A DNA stretch of 64,000 nt from NCBI RefSeq assembly GCF_049065735.1, contig NZ_JBAKHD010000003.1, positions 124,001-188,000 of the forward strand, in the 5' to 3' direction. Both the position numbers and the translations under genes were made by a program. This document shows positions 1 to 8,633 of this stretch, piece by piece (position 1 is the stretch's first letter; the number at the start of each line of letters is the position of its first letter). This DNA comes from Paramesorhizobium sp049065735. Its GTDB lineage: Bacteria > Pseudomonadota > Alphaproteobacteria > Rhizobiales > Rhizobiaceae. A model generated the notes under the pieces. The model was not told the origin of the DNA, searched no databases, and was given only the letters and a program-made list of their open reading frames with translations.

Positions 1-1
1 C

Positions 2-760
2 GGCTTCACAGGAAACCCTAACAATCTTGCAGCAACGCTTGTTCTCATGCTTCCGTTGTTTCTGCTTACCGGGCGCTGGTGGATAGCTGTTCTCGGCGCT
101 CTCTCCACATACTGCGTGGTCAGCATGACAGATGCACGGGCTGGGGCTATCGGGTTCGCTATTGTAATCGCATTATGGGCGCTACTTTTCATTGCCCACA
201 GACTTGGATTTTATGGCAAAATGCTACTTGGCGCGACGATTATTGCAATGATGATCGCGGGGCCCGCCCTAGTGGGAAGCCATATACAAGCGCTAGCCGA
301 CCCAAGCCGTGGAGAACGTCTCGGTTCATATGATGTTCGCATCCAACTCATTCGCAATGGGCTCAATGCACTCTACGAAACCTATGGCCTAGGCGTAGGG
401 GCTGGTGGCAGCATAGCAGTCCAGGAAAGAGCGGCTGACGCAGTAATCGGCAACATTCGATCAATGCACAATTTTTGGATAGAGTTGCTGGTTGATGGCG
501 GCGTTGTGTTCGCGGCGCTGTTTTTTATCTGGGTCTGTTCTCTCGTCTGGCGGCTCTGGGGAATCGGGCGGTCATCTAGTGACCATACCCTACGCTATGT
601 TGGGAGCGCCCTGGTTCTCAGTTTTGCGGGCTTCTCAATCGGTGCTATTGGTCCATCTTCCGTCATCTATATGCTGCCCATGTGGATGGTAATAGGTCTC
701 GCGCTGGCTGCGGTTCGTCTGAATGATAAAATATCCCGCGAGCCCAGGCTCTATGCGTGA
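2..760 (+). CDS. O-antigen ligase / polymerase-like membrane protein (5' truncated by window)
   Basis: The frame is open to the first base, so the gene starts left of the window; an internal ATG at 47 is not the real start. Visible are hydrophobic segments and the Wzy_C hallmarks: a GNPNNLA segment, a loop beginning SYDVRIQLIRNGL, and an MHNFWIELLVDGG motif. This family joins or polymerises O-antigen or exopolysaccharide repeats at the periplasmic face of the inner membrane. The next gene is a GT4 glycosyltransferase, so this is a surface-glycan locus. Whether it is host or prophage cargo is open, because attL is not seen between it and the phage. Confidence 0.75.
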   Translation, partial: GFTGNPNNLAATLVLMLPLFLLTGRWWIAVLGALSTYCVVSMTDARAGAIGFAIVIALWALLFIAHRLGFYGKMLLGATIIAMMIAGPALVGSHIQALADPSRGERLGSYDVRIQLIRNGLNALYETYGLGVGAGGSIAVQERAADAVIGNIRSMHNFWIELLVDGGVVFAALFFIWVCSLVWRLWGIGRSSSDHTLRYVGSALVLSFAGFSIGAIGPSSVIYMLPMWMVIGLALAAVRLNDKISREPRLYA

Positions 761-770
761 CGCTGTAAAC

Positions 771-1931
771 ATGAAAATTCTTCTCCTCGCGGCCGCCTCA
801 AGTATACACACCGTGCGTTGGGCAAACAGTCTTTCCCGGGCGGGGGTTGATATTGTACTTGTAAGTCAGCATGCCCCGCTGAGAAACCTAGACCCAGCGG
901 TCAAAGTGAAGCGACTGCCCTACTCTGGAGAAGTGGGGTATTTTCTAAATGCTGGCGCACTACGCTCGATCCTTGCTGAAGAGCGCCCCGACCTGATGAA
1001 CGCTCATTATGCATCGGGTTATGGCACGACGGCGCGGATGGCTCATTTCCATCCTTACATCCTCTCAGTTTGGGGAAGCGACGTGTACGATTTCGCGGGA
1101 AAGTCCCCCCTTCATAGGTGGCTCTCCAAGCGCAATCTTCTGGCAGCTGACCAGATCGCCAGCACGAGCTACGCAATGGCTGATCAAGCCCGACTTGTCG
1201 CCCCCCTTGGGGATATCGAGATCACGCCATTTGGCGTTGACACACGTCTGTTTACTCCAAGAGAAGAGGATGACAGCACCTCGCACGGCACAATCGTTAT
1301 CGGCACCGTTAAAGGTATGGCCGCTCATTATGGCGTCGATATATTGATCGACAGTGTTGCCCTCCTCGTGGAAGAATTGAATCATAGCAACCCAGAAACG
1401 GCTAAGCGAGTTCGTCTTCGTCTGGTAGGCCATGGCCCACAAATGAACGAGCTAAAAACCCGCGCTCACAATCTCGGCATTTCCGGTATTGTCGAATTTG
1501 TTGGCCAGGTTCCGCATGAGGCGGTCCCAGAGCACCTACGCCAGTTTGATATCTACGCCGCTCTTAGTCGGCGCGAGAGCTTCGGTGTCGCGATTATCGA
1601 GGCTGGCGCTTGCGGCCTTCCTGTCGTGGTTTCGGACGTGGGCGGCTTGCCCGAAGTTGTTGTCGGCGGAGAAACCGGATTTGTGGTGCCGCCTGAGAGC
1701 CCGCGAGAGGCTGCCAAGGCGCTTCGCCAGTTGGTGCTCGATCCGGCCTTGCGGCGTCAGATGGGTGCTGCCGGGCGCGCGCGAGCCGTTGCGTGTTACG
1801 AGTGGCGTGATAACGTGGATACTATGGTAGCCCTCTATCAAAAAGTCCTCGCATCCAACTCTCATAAATCGGTTGCAGGAGTTGTAGGTGAGAGAGGCCA
1901 CAGTCTTCCTGCTCGATCCCTACCCCGTTGA
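771..1931 (+). CDS. GT4-family glycosyltransferase
   Basis: About 386 aa. The N-terminus MKILLLAAASSIHTVRWANS is typical of GT4 enzymes. The C-terminal donor-binding half has RRESFGVAIIEAGACGLPVV followed by GGLPEVV, the usual E-x7-E region that contacts the nucleotide sugar. The start at 771 is chosen over ATG 753 or 723 because the fold begins there. It lies 10 bp after the ligase-like gene and so is probably co-transcribed. Donor and acceptor cannot be named. An overlapping GTG-started frame from 1888 runs into the phage terminator and is probably meaningless. Confidence 0.8.
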   Translation: MKILLLAAASSIHTVRWANSLSRAGVDIVLVSQHAPLRNLDPAVKVKRLPYSGEVGYFLNAGALRSILAEERPDLMNAHYASGYGTTARMAHFHPYILSVWGSDVYDFAGKSPLHRWLSKRNLLAADQIASTSYAMADQARLVAPLGDIEITPFGVDTRLFTPREEDDSTSHGTIVIGTVKGMAAHYGVDILIDSVALLVEELNHSNPETAKRVRLRLVGHGPQMNELKTRAHNLGISGIVEFVGQVPHEAVPEHLRQFDIYAALSRRESFGVAIIEAGACGLPVVVSDVGGLPEVVVGGETGFVVPPESPREAAKALRQLVLDPALRRQMGAAGRARAVACYEWRDNVDTMVALYQKVLASNSHKSVAGVVGERGHSLPARSLPR

Positions 1932-1942
1932 TGTCCACCCCC

Positions 1943-1956
1943 CCCGCTTCGGCGGG
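1943..1956. terminator. Short GC hairpin at the glycan/prophage junction
   Basis: CCCGC-TTCG-GCGGG, a 5-bp stem with a stable tetraloop, between the convergent glycosyltransferase and phage late genes. No T-tract follows directly on either strand, so it is a weak intrinsic terminator at best. The same CCCGC/TTCG/GCGGG core recurs before the capsid gene. Confidence 0.35.
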
Positions 1957-1986
1957 TCGGCAGGAGGCTTTTACGTCCCACGCGCT

Positions 1987-2190
1987 TCAACAGCTTTCGG
2001 CAAAGCTACTGAAGCGTTCGCATTCCCCGTACTCTTTCATCGTCGGGCCAAGCGAAAACGTTGCGCCCAGAAAGATGAGCGCGACGAGTGACCCCACGGC
2101 TATCCGCCAGCCTTCAGATCGGTCTACACCGCCCCACGCGAAGACAAATCCAGCGATAGATGCAGCCATCAGGAAAAACTGCGCGACCAA
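1987..2190 (-). CDS. Small two-helix membrane protein, possible holin
   Basis: 67 aa with two hydrophobic segments (about residues 5-20 and 28-46) and a polar C-terminus. A TTG start is chosen because AAGGA sits 8 nt upstream and the codon directly follows the stop of the large internal virion protein; an ATG at 2169 is the alternative. Its size, topology and position as last gene of the late operon fit a class II holin or other lysis protein, but no family motif is recognised. Confidence 0.55.
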   Translation of the reverse strand: MVAQFFLMAASIAGFVFAWGGVDRSEGWRIAVGSLVALIFLGATFSLGPTMKEYGECERFSSFAESC

Positions 2191-5100
2191 TCACTTATTC
2201 CTTGTTTCAGGGAGGCCAAGACTGTCGCCAGCGGCTTCCTCTACCTGGTTAAAGAGCCATCGAACGTAGAACAGGTTCTGCATGGGGATCAACTGCCGCG
2301 CCTTCCTCAGGTCACTTTTTGTTGTGTCTCCCGCAAAGATAGACCCAGATATCTGGAAAATATCAGCAATAGCATCGGGGGTCGGTCCGAGAAATGCGCC
2401 GGTGACGTTTCTGCTTGCATACCTCGATACCTGCTCTCCGGTGACGGCGGATAGCCCAACCCTTCCCCGTGTTGCCTTTTCGGCGGCATTGTTGGCTTCC
2501 ATCAGCCAGCCGACCAACCCAGATTTGTCAAAGGCTTCAACGGCCCATTGGGCAGGATTATCAGATATGGGCTGCCCAGAAACGACCTGCTTGGCCCAAT
2601 AGCTGAACGCCCCGAGCGCAAGGGACACCATAACCCCATTCAACACCGCTGCATCCCGTTGCTGCAATCCCGCCAATGTAACGCGCTGCATTGAGGAAAT
2701 GCCGAAAGATTTGAACTGTCCGACGGTCTTTCCGAGTTCGGTGCTCATCCAGAGCGGTTTATCCTGCCCCGGGGTGACGACAATGCGGTCCACATCTCGG
2801 ACAACAGCGGCACGGAAAGCCTCCCTCGCCTGCTTGTCGGACCAGTCAGCGGCTTTTGCCAGCAATACCCCATCTTGATTATCGCCGTGCTGCGTGAACT
2901 CTTTGGCAATGCGCTGTGCAAGGTCTTCATTGATGCCTGATGCGGCAAGCTTCCGAATGTCGTCCGGGGATGCGGTGCCATCTGCCACGCGCCGTGTAGC
3001 CTTCAGTACTTGAGACATGGTGACCACACCGGAAATTTGCTTCACCGTGGCATTCCAGGGGGCCATCAGCGATACGAGGCCAAACCGTGAAGAAAGGGAC
3101 TGTATTCCTCGTTCAAATTTAGAATGTCTGCCGAACTCGCCCGTTATGTCGGCTATCGCCATAGCGCGCGTGTCGAGTTTCATATCAAGCGCGGTCCCGG
3201 TATCCTTCACCTCGTCCGCTGCCAAACGAAACGCTCGAAAGTTACGCACCATTGGCAAGAAGCCATCCCCAAAGGCGTTCGTTAGGCCATGGACCGTGAT
3301 GACGCGGCCCAAATCGGGGATCGCAGAAACCGTCATGCCGCCGAGAAGCCGGAGATAGTTTAGGTTTCTCGCAACGCGCCCGGCGCGAAGAACCAGCCCA
3401 TCCGGGTTTGACGGGAGCGCATATTGGCCGCGCAGACGGTCACGGATGCCTTCAATATCCCGGATCGCCGCTTTGCGCTGCTTGTCCAGCCGAGTGCGTT
3501 CCTTCTCTTTGGCCGCGTCATCCAGATCAGCCCTCCCATCGACCTGCGCAATCTTCCGGTTCGCCTCGTCATTGACCTTGCGGATTTCCTCCGCCATGGT
3601 CGGATCACCGAATTTCTTGGCGATTTCCACGTCAGCCGACATGGTGCGCACCTGGGCGTGAAGCACCAGTTCGATATCGAGTTCAAGAAAGTCCTGTATC
3701 TTGGCGCTTTCGATATGAAGGAGGCGCTCTTTCAGCGGGCCGCGCGGGCCGGAAACGATGCTGTCATAGGGGATACGACCATCCGCGTTACCGAGAATGG
3801 TGTCAATCGTCTCGTCAACGATGTCCCTCAACTCTTCATCGGACAGCCGGCCAAAATCGGCAAGCTTCCTATCTGCCTTGTCCGCCGCGCCGTTCGCGCC
3901 TCGAGCAACATCCTCCGTATTTCCGATACGCGCCGCCTCGTCCCGTTTTGTGATGAAATAGTCATTGAGGATGCGGGCGAACTCACTGCGGCGCGCAATG
4001 ATCTTGTCCTTGTTGTACATGCGGAAAAGGTGGGAAAGATCCTCCATTACCGCGACATTTTCAGGAAAAAGCCGTGCCTCAATTGCGGCCTTCTTCATCG
4101 CCTCATCGATTCGCCGATAGACTTTTGCCGCTTCCGCGACGGCCGGTATGGGATGCTGCTCTGCGTTAAATGCGGCTTTCCCGACCTCTTCCTTGAACTG
4201 CTTGTAGGTCAGCTTCGTGCCGCCCGTTATGCGCTGCATTTCAGCTTTGATAGGCGAAAGGCGCGTTTGCCATGCCGTGGGGTCAGGCGCGTCATTGAAG
4301 TATCTGGCGTAAAGCGTGTCGATATCGGTAAGCGATTTCGCGAGAGGCGCATTCCACATTTTCATGCGCGTTTCGACCGAGCCGCCAATTTCCGTCGCAA
4401 CGCCGCGAGCATTGTCAGCATATTCCAGCGGGGTTTCCGCAAGCTGCCTCACCGTCTGCCGCGCCGTGTCCAAGTCGGACAATTGCAGCCGGATCAATGG
4501 GTCTTGCCGGTTCACCAATGGGATATTCTTGATGATCGCCTCATCCTTGAGAACCAGCGGCCCGGTATCGCGGGCAGCGGCACCAGCAGACGCGGGTTTA
4601 CCGGCGGCGATGAATGCGTTGTCGAACTCATCATATCCGCGCTCTTGCCCTTCGATCTTTCGGGACAGACCTGACGCGGCCTCATTCGAGAGATAGCGCC
4701 CCGCCAGCGTGCCAAGCGCACCCCCAAGAAGAATTGAGCCTCCAACGTTATAAACGGTTTCCTCGCCGGTCCTCGTGACCTGCGTGAGGTGTAGCCCCGC
4801 CTCGGAAACACTCGCGTCTATGCCCGCGCCGATGGCGGCTCCGGTAGCCGTCCGCAGAAGCGAGCCGCCAGCGCCGAGGACGCCGCCCCCTACCGGAAGG
4901 AGCGTGGGCAGATCGAACACGCCAGCGCCCATCGCCGCAATGACGCCCATGGCTCCCGCCGCGTCTATCGTGCGTTTGTCTGCAAGCTCTCGCTTAATTT
5001 GCGCCTTTTGTGCGTCTGCGGCCTTCTTGTTGAAAATGCCCGCGAAATCGTCCACGTAGGCCGAAAACTCCGGATCATCCTTCACATAGTCAATCGCGTT

Positions 5101-5280
5101 GAACCCCTCTTCCACCTCATACGGGTCAGCATGACCGCTCGACGCGAGATATGAGCCGATTACGTTCTCGGTTCGAAATGCTGCGCCGAAAGTCTCGAGC
5201 AATGACGGATCGTCGGGCGGATCGAGCGGCGCGATATTGGCGAGATTTTGCGGAGTGCGCCGCTCATCGATGAAAGGCAT
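2191..5280 (-). CDS. Large internal virion / DNA-ejection protein (T7 gp16-like position)
   Basis: 1029 aa, soluble, with Gly/Ala-rich possible membrane-inserting stretches near residues 110-200 and long helical segments after that. It holds the position of the largest core protein in T7-like virions, downstream of a lysozyme-bearing core protein, and is joined to it by a TAATG overlap. The expected role is assembly in the capsid core and ejection into the host envelope to form a DNA conduit. Assignment rests on size, composition and gene order, not on a motif. Confidence 0.7.
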   Translation of the reverse strand: MPFIDERRTPQNLANIAPLDPPDDPSLLETFGAAFRTENVIGSYLASSGHADPYEVEEGFNAIDYVKDDPEFSAYVDDFAGIFNKKAADAQKAQIKRELADKRTIDAAGAMGVIAAMGAGVFDLPTLLPVGGGVLGAGGSLLRTATGAAIGAGIDASVSEAGLHLTQVTRTGEETVYNVGGSILLGGALGTLAGRYLSNEAASGLSRKIEGQERGYDEFDNAFIAAGKPASAGAAARDTGPLVLKDEAIIKNIPLVNRQDPLIRLQLSDLDTARQTVRQLAETPLEYADNARGVATEIGGSVETRMKMWNAPLAKSLTDIDTLYARYFNDAPDPTAWQTRLSPIKAEMQRITGGTKLTYKQFKEEVGKAAFNAEQHPIPAVAEAAKVYRRIDEAMKKAAIEARLFPENVAVMEDLSHLFRMYNKDKIIARRSEFARILNDYFITKRDEAARIGNTEDVARGANGAADKADRKLADFGRLSDEELRDIVDETIDTILGNADGRIPYDSIVSGPRGPLKERLLHIESAKIQDFLELDIELVLHAQVRTMSADVEIAKKFGDPTMAEEIRKVNDEANRKIAQVDGRADLDDAAKEKERTRLDKQRKAAIRDIEGIRDRLRGQYALPSNPDGLVLRAGRVARNLNYLRLLGGMTVSAIPDLGRVITVHGLTNAFGDGFLPMVRNFRAFRLAADEVKDTGTALDMKLDTRAMAIADITGEFGRHSKFERGIQSLSSRFGLVSLMAPWNATVKQISGVVTMSQVLKATRRVADGTASPDDIRKLAASGINEDLAQRIAKEFTQHGDNQDGVLLAKAADWSDKQAREAFRAAVVRDVDRIVVTPGQDKPLWMSTELGKTVGQFKSFGISSMQRVTLAGLQQRDAAVLNGVMVSLALGAFSYWAKQVVSGQPISDNPAQWAVEAFDKSGLVGWLMEANNAAEKATRGRVGLSAVTGEQVSRYASRNVTGAFLGPTPDAIADIFQISGSIFAGDTTKSDLRKARQLIPMQNLFYVRWLFNQVEEAAGDSLGLPETRNK

Positions 5281-7772
5281 TACTGCACCTGCCCTGTCAG
5301 CGGATTTCCGTCGAGGTAGTTGTCAAGGGTCGCATCACGATCCTGACCAGGGATAATATTCTCTCGATATGTTTGGTCCTGCTCGCGAGCGGATTTTACC
5401 GCTTCGTCCTGCTGCTCCCTGATGGACCGCTCCACATTGGCGATGTCAGGTCGCCATAGTTTGCCCGGCATTGTTTGAAGGGAGCCGTTCTTATCGGGAT
5501 ATAGCACCGCATATGCTGGCATCTCGCCACGCTTGATCATGGCATCTGTTTCGGGCGTGGTCACGAGTTGTATCTTTGAGCGCTCAATTTCGGGGTCAAT
5601 CGCATAGAGGTCTTGGAATAACTGCTGCTTTGCGTATTGGAACGGATCACCGGAAACGGCCGTGTTAGGTGGCCAGTATCGTTCAGGCGGATGCTTCATA
5701 ACGACCTTGCTGCCGGTCAACTCCGTCACGCCATAAAGGCGCTTCATGTGCTGCTGCGCACGATTCTTCGCCACATCCGGATTGCCATTGGCCTGATAGA
5801 ATTGCTCCTCGGCTATGGCCTGATATTCGGCCTGCATACCAAGCGCCTGCGCTTCGTTGAACCCCACCTTCGGGTCATTGAAGGGCAACCAGCTTTCATC
5901 GAACATCGAGCCGATGTCGTCATTCTCGATCTGCTTGACGAATTCCTTAGCCGCCGGGGCGAGTGCCTTGCGCTCTCGCTGCTTTGCCGGATCGCGCATG
6001 TCCATGATCTTCTGCGCGGCCTGTTCTGGCGACAAATTCAATGTGTTGACGTAAAAGCCGAAATCGTCGGCCACGTTCTGGACGGATGCGCCTCCCTCTC
6101 GGCGCGAAAGCGCCTGTGGGCTTATCTGGGCTATGCGGGATGCGGTCTGAGCTGCCGCAACAACTTCCGACACATTCTGGCTTTCAAGCCCACCACGGAT
6201 TGAATTAAACGTGTTCTGTGGGACAAGGCCAGTCTGCCGAACAAGGCTTTCTGTGACCGCCTGCTGACGATCTGCCGGAACGGATTTTTCGATCTCCTTC
6301 CCGATGAAATCAACAGCCTTCTTTCCTTCGCTCGAATATGGATCGACCTGGAGCGTTCCGTTGGCAAATGCCTGAACTGCCTCCGCTCCTGCGAAGGCAT
6401 CCTTGCGCGCGGTGTTGTAGGTGTTGATCAGGGCCGCCTTGTCGCCATCGTCAATGCGCGCATCGCTGAGAATGTCCTGAGGTGTAAGCGTCGGGTCATT
6501 CGTCGCGATGCGTAGATTATAGGTATCTCGCGTTGCAACCTGCGTTGCCTTAAAATCGGCTGCTTCGGCGGCGGCGCGCTGACGTTCAACCGCCTCCGCT
6601 ATGTCAAAGGTGGCCTCCCTTTCCTCTGGAGAAAGGTCCTTCATCCACTGCGGGTTAGGGTCCATCCCCGCCGCTTGGCTGGCGAACTTTAGTCGGCCCT
6701 TGAAATTGTGCGCGCCGGTCGGGTTATCGGGAGACCAGCCTGCCGGGCGCTCATAGCCCGCGAATGCTGCGGTTGCTTGGTGAACATCGCGCGCATTCTT
6801 CAGAGCTTGTGCTGCCGCGCTTTCGGACCCCTCCAATTCGTGCTGGACGAAGGCGAGTTGAACGTTGAAATCGCGCCAGTCCCCACCATTCGCCGCGGCG
6901 AATTGCTTCAGGGCCTGAGCGCGAGGGCCGTTCCATTGACCAAGCCCAATTGAGTCTGACCCATCACGCCCGTCGCCGGGGTTGCGGGCTTCCGTCCTAA
7001 GATTGCTTTCGGCTATCAGGTTGCCGACGATCCCTGCCGCCTGCTCTTTCGTCCATCCCTTCGATTGAAAGAACGCAACCGCCGCCGCCGCGCGGTCGGA
7101 AACTTCTTTTGGCGCGGGTCTGGTTATGGCGGTTGGGTCTGCCTCGGCTAGAAGCTTTGCACGGCTAAAATTCGCGTTCCTGATATATTGCTGCTTACGC
7201 TGGTCAGCCTGATCCGGCGTGAATATCCCGGTTTGTGTCGAGACCTCGATGGTCCCCTGAATGTCGGAAAGGGCCTTTTGCTTTTCCTCTTCCGTCGTGT
7301 TCGGATCGACATAAATGCGCCGCTGCGCTTCGAGCGTTTCATCAATGCTCGCGATGGTGGCCTGCTTACCCAACGCGTCGGCTTTCGCATCAATGGCAGC
7401 CATGGTTGAAGCGGCATCAACCTTTGCACCCTCTATCCAGCGCTGTCGCAAATTCGGATCGCGGATGAACGATGCCGCCTTGTTCACCAATTCATTGGTG
7501 GATTTCCCGTACCGCTCTCCATATGTGCTATAATCCGGGTCTTCATCGGCGGCGCGGCGCGTGTCTATTAGCCCAGTCTTCAGAGTTGACTCAGCCTGTG
7601 CAAGGCCAAGCGTATTTTCTTGCTGCTTCAACTGGTCCCCGAGCGCCGTGAGGCCTGCCCCAGCCTGCGCGATACCAGCACCAATAGCCGTCGTATCCTG
7701 CACGGCAATCTTGCGCCCGCTACGCAAAGACTCAGGTCCGGATAGATCGTATTTTGTCGGCAGTCTCGCCAT
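5280..7772 (-). CDS. Internal virion protein with embedded tail-lysozyme domain
   Basis: 830 aa. Residues about 225-345 match the phage tail lysozyme type (GIVGNLIAESNL with the likely catalytic Glu, then SIGLGQWNGPR). The flanking parts are long, helical and Gln/Ala-rich. In T7-like phages a core protein carries a muramidase to cut peptidoglycan during DNA entry; here the domain lies internally. It overlaps both neighbours by TAATG junctions, so translation is coupled. It could also help lysis, since no separate endolysin is visible. Confidence 0.8.
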   Translation of the reverse strand: MARLPTKYDLSGPESLRSGRKIAVQDTTAIGAGIAQAGAGLTALGDQLKQQENTLGLAQAESTLKTGLIDTRRAADEDPDYSTYGERYGKSTNELVNKAASFIRDPNLRQRWIEGAKVDAASTMAAIDAKADALGKQATIASIDETLEAQRRIYVDPNTTEEEKQKALSDIQGTIEVSTQTGIFTPDQADQRKQQYIRNANFSRAKLLAEADPTAITRPAPKEVSDRAAAAVAFFQSKGWTKEQAAGIVGNLIAESNLRTEARNPGDGRDGSDSIGLGQWNGPRAQALKQFAAANGGDWRDFNVQLAFVQHELEGSESAAAQALKNARDVHQATAAFAGYERPAGWSPDNPTGAHNFKGRLKFASQAAGMDPNPQWMKDLSPEEREATFDIAEAVERQRAAAEAADFKATQVATRDTYNLRIATNDPTLTPQDILSDARIDDGDKAALINTYNTARKDAFAGAEAVQAFANGTLQVDPYSSEGKKAVDFIGKEIEKSVPADRQQAVTESLVRQTGLVPQNTFNSIRGGLESQNVSEVVAAAQTASRIAQISPQALSRREGGASVQNVADDFGFYVNTLNLSPEQAAQKIMDMRDPAKQRERKALAPAAKEFVKQIENDDIGSMFDESWLPFNDPKVGFNEAQALGMQAEYQAIAEEQFYQANGNPDVAKNRAQQHMKRLYGVTELTGSKVVMKHPPERYWPPNTAVSGDPFQYAKQQLFQDLYAIDPEIERSKIQLVTTPETDAMIKRGEMPAYAVLYPDKNGSLQTMPGKLWRPDIANVERSIREQQDEAVKSAREQDQTYRENIIPGQDRDATLDNYLDGNPLTGQVQ

Positions 7773-8287
7773 TACTTAAATCCCTTGACCGCCTGCCCGA
7801 AGCCGCCCCCAATGGAGCCGAGAAGGGAGGCGGTACCGCTCCGCCTCCTAGCGCGGGCTGACGCCTCAAGACCACGCGCCCGTTGCTCGCCGCCATAAAG
7901 TACGGTGCGCGCATTGTAGTCCGCCTGCCCGGCGGTATCAGTCATCAGCTTGACGATGGTTGGAGCATCGGTCCCAGCCCCAGCGCCAGAGGCGGCGGCA
8001 AGAGCCTGTTGACGAGATTGCACCAAGGCCCCTTCCCGGCGCTTTTGCTGCGCTTCCCTCGACGCTGCTGCCCTCTCCTCTGCCGCCTGCTGCTGTTCTT
8101 GCGCCGCGACGAAATCAGCGTCACGCTTGGCAGCCACGCCAGACAGGACAGTTCCACCGGCAGACGCAACGGTTCCGATGGTCGAAAGCGTGCTTCCTAG
8201 GCCAGCGCTCGCACCAGTCGCCGTTCCTGCCGTCGCCCCGCCGCCGAGCAAGAATGCGCCTATTGTTTCGAGTCCTGCCATCGCCAT
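7772..8287 (-). CDS. Small internal core protein (T7 gp14-like)
   Basis: 171 aa. The Gly/Ala/Thr-rich hydrophobic N-terminal third is followed by an Arg/Gln/Ala helical region and a Gly-rich C-terminus. That is the usual look of the smallest ejected core protein of T7-like virions. It precedes the two larger core genes in the operon and overlaps the GNAT-like gene before it by 28 bp. A second in-frame ATG two codons in is equally possible. Confidence 0.65.
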   Translation of the reverse strand: MAMAGLETIGAFLLGGGATAGTATGASAGLGSTLSTIGTVASAGGTVLSGVAAKRDADFVAAQEQQQAAEERAAASREAQQKRREGALVQSRQQALAAASGAGAGTDAPTIVKLMTDTAGQADYNARTVLYGGEQRARGLEASARARRRSGTASLLGSIGGGFGQAVKGFK

Positions 8288-8631
8288 ATCTCCTGCTCGC
8301 CTTCCATGGCGAAGAATTCAAATCCAAGGATTTTCAACAGCTTTTCCGATGACGCATATTGAGTGTCGCGAGGCGTATAGACCTCCGTTTCCCCAAGCTG
8401 GACCGCGCTACGAAGGCATTTGCGCCCCTCGCGGCGCACAAGGAATGCGTACCCCGGACGGTAGTTCTCGACCTGCAACCACGCCCAACAGCGACCGCCG
8501 CCCCATGCGAGGCCAAAACACCCGAGCGGCGTGTCATCCTCCAAGACGATTTTTGCAAAGACAGGCATGTCGATTTGCAGGCCGGAAGCCTTCACGATCT
8601 CCCTGCCGTCAACGGTAACGATCTGGATCAT
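8260..8631 (-). CDS. Gp13-like / GNAT-fold virion-associated protein
   Basis: 123 aa from ATG 8631, which lies 2 bp after the tail tubular B stop; the longer frame would run into that gene. The central pattern (LGCFGLAWGGG, then NYRPGYAFLVRREG, then a C-terminal SSEKLLKILGFEFF) resembles the acyltransferase-fold gp13 proteins of T7-like phages, encoded between tail and core genes as here. Enzymatic activity is not implied; the family member in T7 is an internal morphogenesis protein. Confidence 0.55.
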   Translation of the reverse strand: MIQIVTVDGREIVKASGLQIDMPVFAKIVLEDDTPLGCFGLAWGGGRCWAWLQVENYRPGYAFLVRREGRKCLRSAVQLGETEVYTPRDTQYASSEKLLKILGFEFFAMEGEQEIWRWQDSKQ

Positions 8632-8633
8632 GC

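Noticed and set aside
1888..2091. GTG-started frame with a PPRFGG stretch, like the start of another glycosyltransferase cut by the prophage
   Set aside because: The PPRFGG part is produced by the CCCGCTTCGGCGGG hairpin and the rest is antisense to the phage holin-like gene; no ribosome site is convincing.
3424..4674. Long rightward frame of 416 codons
   Set aside because: Antisense shadow of the 1029-aa internal virion protein; Arg-rich composition and no motif.
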